Shown: piece by piece, positions 46,591 through 54,941 of the stretch | How the letters are laid out: the number at the start of each line of letters is the position of its first letter | Position numbering within the stretch: position 1 is the stretch's first letter | DNA from: Rikenella microfusus | Lineage (GTDB): Bacteria; Bacteroidota; Bacteroidia; Bacteroidales; VadinHA17 | Direction: 5' to 3' | Assembly (NCBI GenBank): GCA_022736275.1 | Contig: DZBJ01000008.1 | Span: forward strand, 15,009-79,008 | DNA length: 64,000 nucleotides | The notes under the pieces: model-generated | Database searches by the model: none | What the model was told of the DNA's origin: nothing | The model's input: only the letters and a program-made list of their open reading frames with translations | Position numbers and translations under genes: made by a program

Positions 46591-48045
46591 CTAATTTCTG
46601 CTGAATGACCTGGTGAAGATTGTGATGAAGGGGAAGAGCTCAAGGCGGCCCATAATCATAAGAAGTACCATCGTGAGCTTGGAAGTGTCATTGAAATGGG
46701 CAAAATTCCCCATGTTACCTGAGGCCCCAAGACCCGGGCCAATGCCGGCAAGACTGGTCGCACTGGCGCCTGCAGATTCAACAGCCGATATGCCTGATAC
46801 CTGCATGATCAGACTGCCTGCAATGAAAACCAGGATATATAGTGAAATGAAAACGGCAACCTGGTTGACAACGCCATCCGGCACAATTCTGTCATTTAGT
46901 TTTATGGGAATTACGGCATTCGGGTGCTGAATTTTTATAAAGGTATTCCTCAGGTTTTTAATTGATATAAGATGCCTGGCCATTTTTATTCCGCCGGTGG
47001 TTGAACCGGTGCAGCCCCCGGAGAACATCAGCAGGAACATGATAACCACTCCGAACTGAGGGAACGCAGTATAATCAGTCGTTGCAAATCCGGAACATGA
47101 AATCTGAGATGCGACCTGGAAAAAGGCATGTCTGAAGGATAAGGCAAAGTCCCTATCCGTTTTAAAATAAAGGGTGAGTGTGACAATGACAACGCTTGCT
47201 GTAAGAAAGAATATATAGAACCATAATTCTTCATTTCTGCGCACCTTTCTGAAGTTTCCGACGAGGACATAATAATAGACCACATAGCTCGTGGCCCCGA
47301 GAATCATGAAGATAGCTGTGACATACTGTATATAGGCCGAATATCCGGCAAGACTAAGGTTTTTTGTTGAAAATCCTCCTGTTGCAACTGTACCGAATGA
47401 AGTACATATACTGTCGAACAGATTCATATCGCCCACGACAAGAAAGAAAATCTGGGCTACGGTAAGACCGGCATAGATGATCAGAATACGGTATACAATC
47501 CCCTTTGTCTTTGGGTGAATCCTCTCCTTCATTGACGATTCGAGACTGAAAAGCTGATGTCCGGTCACCCTGAGAGATGGTAGTATCAGTATCACCAGCA
47601 CTATTATCCCGATGCCCCCGATCCAGTGTGTCAGGCTTCTCCAGAAAAGTATAGAATAAGGGAGACTCTCAACATCAGTTAGTATTGATGCCCCGGTTGT
47701 GGAAAAACCTGATGTCGATTCGAAAAATGCATTAATTGTCGAAGGGATGGCTCCGCTGATAATATAGGGCATGCTGCCGGCAAGCGAGAACAGAACCCAG
47801 GCAATGGATACAATCAGAAAAGTATCCCTGTTGCTGATTTGCCCCGGATCAGATTTCCTGCCAATAATGCGTAGTAAACCGGAGAAGGCCCCGATTACGG
47901 CAGATGACAACAAAAACGGAAACAAAGGCTCTCGATAAATGAGAGCCACCGGCAGACATAAAAGGAAGGAGCCTGCTTCAATCAGAAAAATTGTGCTAAG
48001 AATCCTTGAGATACTCCCTGGATTAATCAGCCTCATTTTTGCCAT
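46591..48045 (-). CDS. Trk-type potassium uptake protein TrkH
   Basis: 484-residue membrane protein with the four pore-loop pattern: STSGFSTTGAS, FGTVATGGFSTKN, ISCSGFATTDY and LAGIGPGLGASG. Each loop carries the Gly of the selectivity filter. It passes K+ (or Na+) inward. The regulatory partner TrkA is not adjacent on either side. It lies 158 bp downstream of a KdpE/KdpD-like pair, in the same direction, suggesting that the pair controls this transporter. Confidence 0.93.
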   Translation of the reverse strand: MAKMRLINPGSISRILSTIFLIEAGSFLLCLPVALIYREPLFPFLLSSAVIGAFSGLLRIIGRKSDPGQISNRDTFLIVSIAWVLFSLAGSMPYIISGAIPSTINAFFESTSGFSTTGASILTDVESLPYSILFWRSLTHWIGGIGIIVLVILILPSLRVTGHQLFSLESSMKERIHPKTKGIVYRILIIYAGLTVAQIFFLVVGDMNLFDSICTSFGTVATGGFSTKNLSLAGYSAYIQYVTAIFMILGATSYVVYYYVLVGNFRKVRRNEELWFYIFFLTASVVIVTLTLYFKTDRDFALSFRHAFFQVASQISCSGFATTDYTAFPQFGVVIMFLLMFSGGCTGSTTGGIKMARHLISIKNLRNTFIKIQHPNAVIPIKLNDRIVPDGVVNQVAVFISLYILVFIAGSLIMQVSGISAVESAGASATSLAGIGPGLGASGNMGNFAHFNDTSKLTMVLLMIMGRLELFPFITIFTRSFSRN

Positions 48046-48203
48046 ACTTTTATACGGTACAAAATTGAGGCTTAATCCATAAGCATAAAGTAAAGATTAG
48101 ACTGGCATATATAAAGATTTTGTAAAGACCACGGTGCAGGAAAGATAATCATGCTTGACTTTTTATCAGCACCGGAACCCCTTGCAGACTATTGTCTCAA
48201 TGA

Positions 48204-48887
48204 TCAGCTGCCAAATCTGTATCCGATTCCTGATTCTGTGATCAGGAGAACTGGATTTGCCGGCTTGTCTTCAATCTTTTTCCTGAGCTGGGCAATGAAG
48301 ACCCTCAGATACTGGGTCTGCTCCAAATAGCCGTATCCCCATACCTCTTTCAGAATGAACTGATGAGTAAGTACCCGGCCGCTGTTTTTAGCCAGCAGGG
48401 CCAGCAATGAAAACTCGGTTATGGTAAGTCTTACTATTTCCCCTCCTTTACGGACTACATGGCTGATCATATCAATGCTGAGATCACCGAATTCCAGCAG
48501 AGGGGTATCCTTTCTCTCTTCACCAGATCTGATTGCGGCGCGGATCCTGGCAATCAGCTCTCCGCTGCGAAATGGCTTGGTCAGGTAATCATTTGCTCCC
48601 CTATCGAGAGCGCTGACAATGTCTTCCTCCGAATTGCGGACAGATAAAATGATAATTGGTTTGGTGTACCACTCCCTGAGTCTGACCAGCAACTCCAGGC
48701 CATCCATATCAGGCAATCCGAGATCAAGGAGGATCAATTCAGGATGGTGTGTCGCAGCTGCCACCAGACCCTGTTTGCCATTCTCCGCAAAAAAGGTGGT
48801 AAACTCATATGCTGACAGTGATATCTCCAGAAGCCTTCGTATCTGTACCTCATCATCAATGATCAGAATATTTCTGTTCTCTTTCAT
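48204..48887 (-). CDS. KdpE-like response regulator
   Basis: OmpR-type response regulator of 227 residues. The receiver has DDE at residues 11-13 and the phosphoacceptor Asp55 (LILLDLGLPDMDG), with TKPF containing the conserved Lys. The C-terminal winged helix has LTITEFSLLALLAKNSG, and the section GYLEQTQYLRVFIAQLRKKIE with TESGIGYRF, which is close to KdpE. It overlaps the sensor kinase by 4 bp. It probably controls trkH downstream, and possibly its own operon. Confidence 0.92.
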   Translation of the reverse strand: MKENRNILIIDDEVQIRRLLEISLSAYEFTTFFAENGKQGLVAAATHHPELILLDLGLPDMDGLELLVRLREWYTKPIIILSVRNSEEDIVSALDRGANDYLTKPFRSGELIARIRAAIRSGEERKDTPLLEFGDLSIDMISHVVRKGGEIVRLTITEFSLLALLAKNSGRVLTHQFILKEVWGYGYLEQTQYLRVFIAQLRKKIEDKPANPVLLITESGIGYRFGS

Positions 48888-50413
48888 TCCGCCAGTTTTG
48901 ATTCTTCCATATCAGGCATATCCGAAGGGATTGAAACTGCAAACAGAGCCCCGCCATTGAGTCCGTTTTCAACTTTGACGCTCCCCTTATGAGCTTCAAC
49001 CAGGCCTCTGACAATGGACAATCCCAGCCCCAACCCCCCCGACTTCGTTCCATCCACCCTGAAGAACTTATCAAACACATTTGGCAGAACCTCAGGTGGC
49101 AACCCGGGACCGCTGTCAGAGACAACAAGAATGAAATTGCCGTTCTCGTATGAGGCTTCCAGCCTGATCTCCCCTGAACCTGAAGAGTACTGGCACGAGT
49201 TCAGAAGAAGGTTATAAAGCACGTGCTCCATCAGGCCAAAATCAATTTTAACAAGAGGCATATCCTCGGGAATCACCGTGGTAAGACTGAACTGCTCAAG
49301 TTCCAGTTTCAGGTTTTGTGTTACCTTGTTGACAAGATCATTGACGTCGCACCAGTCGGGCCTCAGAGAAATTTTTCCACTCTCAAGCCGCGACATGTTC
49401 AGGAGATTTTCAATCAGGTGGTTAAGCCGTGCAGATGCCTTGAAGATTTCGCCGTATAACTCCTCCCTGTTTTTGTCTGTTGTCTGTGAGATCAGCAAGG
49501 TATCGGAGGCACCCATGATCGTCGCGATTGGTATCCTGAATTCATGGGAAATAAGGTTGAAGAGAGTGTTGTACAGTCTGTCCGACTCATCAAGGAGGCG
49601 GGCTTTCATTGCCAGTTCACCCAGAAACTCCCGTTCCAGAGCGTTTGAGATCTGGGTGAACCACGTATCCCGGAATGCAATCCTGTTTTTGTAGGCCGCT
49701 TCATCAATTCTGAAAGCCACCACTCCCGGATTCAGCCTGGTTCCGGTTAACGGATGATATGTGAGGCCGGCCTCACCGGACAAACCTGTATGCCGGCCCG
49801 CTCTTTCAGAATTTGCAAATACATGCTCAACAATATTCCTTTCAATCACCGGCAGATCTTTCTCATCCGTGGGGCGCGGGCTAAAGCCGAGCCTGTTGTT
49901 GCCGTCCTGAAGAATGTACCAGGAGTCTGCATTGAAATGTTTCTTAAAATCATTCCTCGCCACTTCCAGCACTTTCTCAATTCCGCTTGCCTTGGAAAGC
50001 TCCTCGGTTAGCTGAAAGAGGGCGTTGGTCTGTATTTCCCTGTCTCTTACCAGCCTCTCCTGCCTGCGGATCCGGTTTGTAAGGATGCCGTTCAGGAGAG
50101 CGATGATGAAAAAGGAAATAAACATTAACCTGTCTTCGGTCTTCTCAATGTGAAAAGTATGGAATGGCGGAATGAAAAAATAGTTCCATGATATTGCGCT
50201 GATTGTCGATGCCAGCAGAACAGGCCCTATTCCCATGAAAACCGCAAGTAAGGCAACTACAAAGAGAAGTATGAATGAGACGATGTGATAGCTCTGGGGG
50301 TTTGAAAGGGGACTGCAGATCAGGGTTGTAAGTCCGATGATCAGCACGACCAGCAGGTACTGGTAGAATTTAGTTTTGAACGGAAGGTTCAGTCTCCGGC
50401 CGGTCTCTTGCAT
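48884..50413 (-). CDS. KdpD-like sensor histidine kinase without the N-terminal KdpD/USP part
   Basis: 509 residues. Four membrane helices at about 15-110 (DUF4118-like, with ISWNYFFIPPFHTFHIEK) are followed by a GAF-like domain, then HisKA with the phospho-His in LISHEFRIPIATIMG near residue 287. The HATPase domain has N box LLNSCQYS, G1 DSGPGLPPEV, F box and GLGLGLSIV. Canonical KdpD has about 400 more residues at the N terminus (KdpD and universal stress domains); these are absent. It therefore senses through the membrane/GAF part. It overlaps the response regulator by 4 bp and lies upstream of trkH. Confidence 0.92.
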   Translation of the reverse strand: MQETGRRLNLPFKTKFYQYLLVVLIIGLTTLICSPLSNPQSYHIVSFILLFVVALLAVFMGIGPVLLASTISAISWNYFFIPPFHTFHIEKTEDRLMFISFFIIALLNGILTNRIRRQERLVRDREIQTNALFQLTEELSKASGIEKVLEVARNDFKKHFNADSWYILQDGNNRLGFSPRPTDEKDLPVIERNIVEHVFANSERAGRHTGLSGEAGLTYHPLTGTRLNPGVVAFRIDEAAYKNRIAFRDTWFTQISNALEREFLGELAMKARLLDESDRLYNTLFNLISHEFRIPIATIMGASDTLLISQTTDKNREELYGEIFKASARLNHLIENLLNMSRLESGKISLRPDWCDVNDLVNKVTQNLKLELEQFSLTTVIPEDMPLVKIDFGLMEHVLYNLLLNSCQYSSGSGEIRLEASYENGNFILVVSDSGPGLPPEVLPNVFDKFFRVDGTKSGGLGLGLSIVRGLVEAHKGSVKVENGLNGGALFAVSIPSDMPDMEESKLAE

Positions 50414-50642
50414 GACTTACCGCTTTTCAATATGCAAATTTACATTATTAAAGCAGGACGAGCAGGCTCCTCCGGATACAAAGGTGAACCTGCTTTCATA
50501 AAGAGTTTGTTAAAATCACCGCAATTGTTGCAAAGATTTAATAAAGAACCCGGAGTAACCGGATGGTTAATGTAGTCTGAATGATGCCGGAAGTGATGCC
50601 GGAGTCACGGGTATGCCTCTCCCCGGTGTTGTTTCCCGGGGC

Positions 50643-51240
50643 CTAACTGTAACCCCACTCCTTCATTATCTCAAGGTTCAGGCGGGCACACTCCATCGGG
50701 GTCTTTCCCTGGTATGCCTCCTGCTCGGTTATTATTACCTGTGCCCCACCTGTTTTTTCTATCATTGCCAGCACCTCTCTGACATCTGCCGCCCCTTCAC
50801 CAATAATTGTGCTCTCAAACCGGCCTTCCTCACCTGTCCTGACAACATCCTTCAGGTGAACAAATCCAAATCTGCCGGGATAACGGTCTGCTACCTCCCT
50901 TGCAACGGCGCCTCCGCCGAATAAATTTCCGGTATCCAGCTGCACCACAACAAGATCCGGATCGATGCTCCGCATCATGATGTCAAACAGGCTCTCACCG
51001 TTGAACTTCTCGCTGAATTCGAAATCGTGATTATGGTACCCGAACTTCATGCCCCGTTTGTTGCACAGTTCACCACATTTATTGTACACATCCATGAAGG
51101 TCATGAAATCGTCATAGTTCCTTCTTATGCTCTCCTCGAGCCATGGCGTTACCACATACTTCTGTCCGCAGGTGGCAGCATCCTCAACAGTATATTTCCA
51201 CCTTTCCGAAAAATCGACGGCAACTGCATCCCAGTCGCTT
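50643..51240 (-). pseudogene. Sugar-phosphate isomerase/epimerase, 5' end deleted
   Basis: The remaining C-terminal 200 residues match the TIM-barrel xylose isomerase-like family: WKYTVEDAATCGQKYVVTPW, then FGYHNHDFEF, LVVVQLDTGNLFG and GRFGFVHLKDVV. The metal-ligand Glu/Asp/His positions in the remaining part look fine, but the first 70-100 residues are missing. The reading frame runs on to 51440 only because it passes into antisense sequence of the neighbouring oxidoreductase remnant. The family sequence stops at about 51236-51245. The product would be non-functional or replaced by a chimeric start. Confidence 0.85.
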
Positions 51241-52654
51241 CTTATGAACTCAACATGCCCGGCGGTATCTGGGGTGAATTCAAAAACGCCCTGACATATT
51301 ATTACGGAGATGAGTCGCGACTGAAAACCGGATGGGTAAGCAATGTCATGTTTGAACCATCGGCAGGCAACAGGATTTTTTCTGAAATGGCTGCAGCAGA
51401 ACCGCGGCTGACAGTTTTGCGTAATGCACGGGTTGAACAAGTTAAACGCCGCGGAGAGAGATGGCTGATCTCGGTCAGAACCACAGGCGGTATGATCAGA
51501 TACTCCTCCCCCATCCTTATTGATGCCACTGAACTGGGAGATATCTCAAAGATGTGTGGTGTGAAATACGATGTCTGAATGGACTCACGGTATGACACGG
51601 GAGAGGAGATCGCCCCGGAGAGGGCAAACAATATCATCCAGGATCTGACATACGTGGCTGTTCTTAAGGATTATGGAAGGGAGGTGCCCATGGCCGCACC
51701 GGAAGGTTATGACCCTTCGCTTTTTGCATGTTCCTGCATCAACCCTGTCTGCCCCGGCGATGAAACTGAAAAGGCGAGGTGGTCATCCGAAGCAATGCTG
51801 AATTACGGCAGGCTCCCGAACAACAAGTACATGATAAACTGGCCTCTGTCAGGGAACGATTATTATGTCAATCTGACAGAGATGGGCACCAGGGAGAGGG
51901 AGAAGGCCCTGAAGGATGCAAAACAAAGGACCCTCCCTTTTGTGTGGTTTATAAGGAATGAGCTGGGGTATTCAAACCTCGCTCCTGCTGATGATGAATT
52001 CCCTACTGCTGACAGCCTCCCGTTCATACCTTACTATCGCGAATCGAGAAGGATTCACGGTAAGGTGAGATTCACCCTTAACCACATCACGGAACCGTAT
52101 GATCAGCCTGACAAACTGTACCGTACATGCCCTGCTGTCGGAGATTACCCGGTTGATCATCATCACTCAGCCTATACAGGACCAGCCACCCTGCCCGACC
52201 TGAGTTTCTATCCTGTACCCTCATTCGGACTGCCGCTTGGCACACTCATACCTGAAGAGGTTGATGGGCTCATCGTTGCCGAAAAATCTATCTCGGTAAC
52301 CAACCTTGTCAACGGAGCAACACGACTCCGGCCCGTGGTGCTGCAGATCGGCCAGGCAGCCGGGCGTCAGACCTGGAAGGAATTAAAGATATCTGGCCTC
52401 TGACAGAGTATGACTTCAGTGAAACAGAGCTGAGCGTTCAGCAGGCAGTTGACCTCATTCGTCTCGTTGCCCGTCAGAACAGCATTGAAATCAGTGAGTC
52501 AGGTATGGATGAAGCCCTGCTGATGATTTTCAGGAATGCGGCTCATGAGATGGACCGCCCTGTGCTCAGGGGTGAGACTGCTCTTCTCATTGACAAGTCA
52601 CTTGATCCTTTCAATAACCGGGAGGTGAACCTGAAAGGCGGGTTTGGGAAGTGA
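51240..52654 (+). pseudogene. FAD-dependent oxidoreductase remnant (deleted 5' end, stop, frameshift)
   Basis: Similar to FAD-dependent oxidoreductases of the PF12831 type. Family sequence begins abruptly at about 51240 with YELNMPGGIWGEF, so the N-terminal FAD-binding Rossmann part (GxGxxG) is gone. A TGA at 51576-51578 interrupts ...CGVKYDV | MDSRYDTGEE; both sides are in the same frame, as expected for a Gly codon GGA changed to TGA. The frame is lost again at about 52388, after which DIWPLTEYDFSETEL continues to a final stop at 52652-52654. A GATRLRPV and QIGQAAG section marks the C-terminal FAD contact region. Three defects mean the gene is dead. Confidence 0.88.
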
Positions 52655-52676
52655 ACCTTAAAGGCATGTTTGGGAG
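52625..52676. repeat. 26-bp imperfect tandem duplication
   Basis: Units 52625-52650 and 52651-52676 share the GTGAACCT-N-AAAGGC and GTTTGGGA words. The duplication straddles the final stop of the oxidoreductase remnant and ends 2 bp before the stop of the convergent ATP-grasp gene. Confidence 0.75.
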
Positions 52677-52677
52677 G

Positions 52678-53670
52678 TTACCCCTTCCCTCCTAACTCCG
52701 GGTGTCTTTCGGCCGCCATCATTACAATCCGTTTCGCCATCTGACTGTATGAATAACTGGTCATTTCTGCCGCCAGCGCGAAGGTGGTGTCAAAGCTGAT
52801 GTCATTATTGGGATTGATATCGAGAAGGTAGAATTCATCACCGCGCAGGCGGAAATCGAATCGGGCATAGTCGAGACATCCGAATCCTTTCCATGCCTCA
52901 AGGACTTTCTTGTGCAGCCTGTCAAGCAGTTTTTCTTCCAGAGGGGCAGGTATCAGGGTTTCGATTTTTTCGTAATGCTCCGAGCCGGGGAGGAACTTGG
53001 AATCATATGTACAGAGTCTCTTCCGGGCTTCGCAGAAAGCCGAAAAATCCATTTCTACCGGGGGTAAGACTTCAGGTGGTTGATTGTTCCATACTGACAC
53101 GTGAAATTCACGCCCGTCAATGAAATCTTCAACCATAGCCGGCTGATTCAGAACATCGTTCACCAGTCTGATCTGCTCCTGAAGGGAAAAGGTATCGAAA
53201 ACAACCGAGTTTTCGGTGATGGTAAGACTGCAGTGGTCATGTGCAGGTTTGACAATGGCAGGAAAAAGGTTCCAACCGGCTGCCTCTTCCGGGGTAAGCA
53301 CCTCTCCGTAAGGTACTCTTATGCCAATCGACCTGAGAACCTCCTTCACCTTCTTTTTATCATAACTCATTTCTATCACCCCGGGAACATTCCCTGTATA
53401 GGTGAACCCGCTGTTTTCAAGGATCTCCAGGACTCTTATTTCGCTTTTCGGAATGCCCGGCAAGGTTTCGCAGAGGTTAAAAAGAATGGTGTCAGCCGGA
53501 TTATACTTTGCCAGGATTCTTTCGAGGTACGGATCGCTAAGCTCCTCAATATATGCCTCAATTCCTTCCTCCTGCAGTGATTCGCACAGCACCTTGTTGG
53601 AATCACGTGTAGAGGTGATTTCGTTTATATCCCAGGCAGGGTCAAGATCGTAAAGGATAATAACCTTCAT
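52678..53670 (-). CDS. D-Ala-D-Ala ligase-like ATP-grasp protein
   Basis: 330-residue ATP-grasp ligase. The N-terminal domain (MKVIILYDLDPAW) is followed by FNLCETLPGIPKSEI and ENSGFTYTGNVPGVIEMSYDKKKVKEVL. The ATP-binding part contains FPAIVKPAHDHCS, MVEDFIDGREFHVSVW, and CLDYARFDFRLRGDEFYLLDINPNNDI with the Mg2+ ligands. The pattern is that of Ddl but divergent, so the amino-acid substrate may differ. I start at the ATG at 53670 rather than the TTG at 53673. It ends the deletion-scar region with convergent orientation. Confidence 0.85.
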   Translation of the reverse strand: MKVIILYDLDPAWDINEITSTRDSNKVLCESLQEEGIEAYIEELSDPYLERILAKYNPADTILFNLCETLPGIPKSEIRVLEILENSGFTYTGNVPGVIEMSYDKKKVKEVLRSIGIRVPYGEVLTPEEAAGWNLFPAIVKPAHDHCSLTITENSVVFDTFSLQEQIRLVNDVLNQPAMVEDFIDGREFHVSVWNNQPPEVLPPVEMDFSAFCEARKRLCTYDSKFLPGSEHYEKIETLIPAPLEEKLLDRLHKKVLEAWKGFGCLDYARFDFRLRGDEFYLLDINPNNDISFDTTFALAAEMTSYSYSQMAKRIVMMAAERHPELGGKG

Positions 53671-54084
53671 CAAAGAAATGTTTCGCTACTAAACTAAGTT
53701 AAATGTTTGAAAAAATTAAGATTTAAGGGAAAAAACAGCCTCCTTTTTTCAATGAATGAAATGGTTTATCTGACATGCGCCCGCACCTGGGTAACTTTAT
53801 CGAAAAAACTACTGAAATATCCGGCCTTATCCCCTAAAAACCGGCCAAATCCGGTCATAATCTCCACATTTTTGGCAATGCTGACCATAAACCCGCACTG
53901 AAGAGTCCATGGATTAGCAGGTGGCTGATTAATACTTACAAAAACATAACAAAATCTTCCTTTATTATAATAATTGTGATCGAATTTATAATTCCGTCAA
54001 CAGAACATTCGATAAATTGTACTTGCTAAATAATTGAATTATAGCATAATAGTAATCCATTTCATTAACTTAAACCGTAGATCT
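53671..54084. other. Gene-free 414-bp region
   Basis: AT-rich stretch between the divergent ATP-grasp and lipoprotein genes. I see no convincing gene, RNA hairpin or repeat in it. A possible 64-residue frame at 53707-53901 does not look like a real protein. It should contain promoters for both flanking genes; no full match to the Bacteroidota pattern was found. Confidence 0.6.
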
Positions 54085-54747
54085 ATGAAAGCAATTAATT
54101 ATTTCCTAAGAGGGAGAGGACTATTAATTCAAATCCCCTTCCTGCTTCTGGCAGTCACTATTGGATGTACAAAACAGGATGCTGCTCCGGAAGTCATTGA
54201 CGACATGAATTTCAAAAGCCTTGTAACTGCAGATGGCACTGTCACCCTTGAGGGTGTTTCAGGCTTTGGTTTTTTCGCTCAGAAAGAAAAAATAGTGTTG
54301 GCTGATCCCTATGTAAACTCTTTGCCTTGTACGGCAGAATTAATATTTGGTGATAAGCAGAGCTTTGTGCTGCACACAAAGGAATACTTTGGTCCGGATT
54401 TTATGTACAGGGAAGTATGGTTTAACGGAAAGATAACCCCAGGCGGCCAGCTGAAGTTTTCATACCCGATGACATTTACTGAATTTGATTTTGAAACAGG
54501 CGATTATGTTGTAAAAACAGTAGGTATACTTCCGGAAATGAGGTTGCATACCGGATGCGTTTTTCACGGGCCTGGTATTAACGCTGGCACCCTGAATTTC
54601 GTGGGATATTTCGATGGTAACAGATTATATGCCGATATGCATATTATAGGCTTGCAGGAAGTTCCTGGACAGATGCCATTTCTTGCAAATATGGTGGATG
54701 GACCAATAATGCTGAATTTCCTGTTTGACCTGGTAGTATCAGATTAA
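54085..54747 (+). CDS. Hypothetical exported lipoprotein
   Basis: 220-residue protein from the ATG at 54085, which is preferred because the signal peptide (GLLIQIPFLLLAVTIGC, lipobox around IGC) follows it; the frame is open to 54034. The mature part is rich in aromatic residues and beta strands (FVLHTKEYFGPDFMYREVWFNGK, then FSYPMTFTEFDFETGDYVVK). I do not recognise a family. It stands alone with a terminator after it. The low-GC leader and unusual composition may mean recent acquisition, but this is weak. Confidence 0.75.
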   Translation: MKAINYFLRGRGLLIQIPFLLLAVTIGCTKQDAAPEVIDDMNFKSLVTADGTVTLEGVSGFGFFAQKEKIVLADPYVNSLPCTAELIFGDKQSFVLHTKEYFGPDFMYREVWFNGKITPGGQLKFSYPMTFTEFDFETGDYVVKTVGILPEMRLHTGCVFHGPGINAGTLNFVGYFDGNRLYADMHIIGLQEVPGQMPFLANMVDGPIMLNFLFDLVVSD

Positions 54748-54771
54748 CCCCCTAAATCTGATTTTACAGCC

Positions 54772-54804
54772 AGCTCCCGGAAATCACCTCCGGGAGCTTT
54801 TTTT
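54772..54804 (+). terminator. Terminator after the lipoprotein gene
   Basis: AGCTCCCGG (54772-54780) pairs with CCGGGAGCT (54790-54798), followed by seven T residues. Confidence 0.85.
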
Positions 54805-54941
54805 ATGTTCAACCGTGAGTTTCAGCTTTCGTCACCCGATGAAACAACGTCATCAAAATAATTTGCCGGAATGACAATAGTTTAGGATATTTGATATAAT
54901 GTGTCAGACACGTCGCCGGAAAACAACTGAATCTCTGTTAC

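Noticed and set aside
51302..51637. A 111-residue minus-strand frame over the oxidoreductase remnant
   Set aside because: Antisense to sequence that clearly encodes oxidoreductase on the plus strand.
53707..53901. A 64-residue plus-strand frame in the gene-free gap
   Set aside because: No start signal, no promoter match and unlikely amino-acid pattern; treated as chance.
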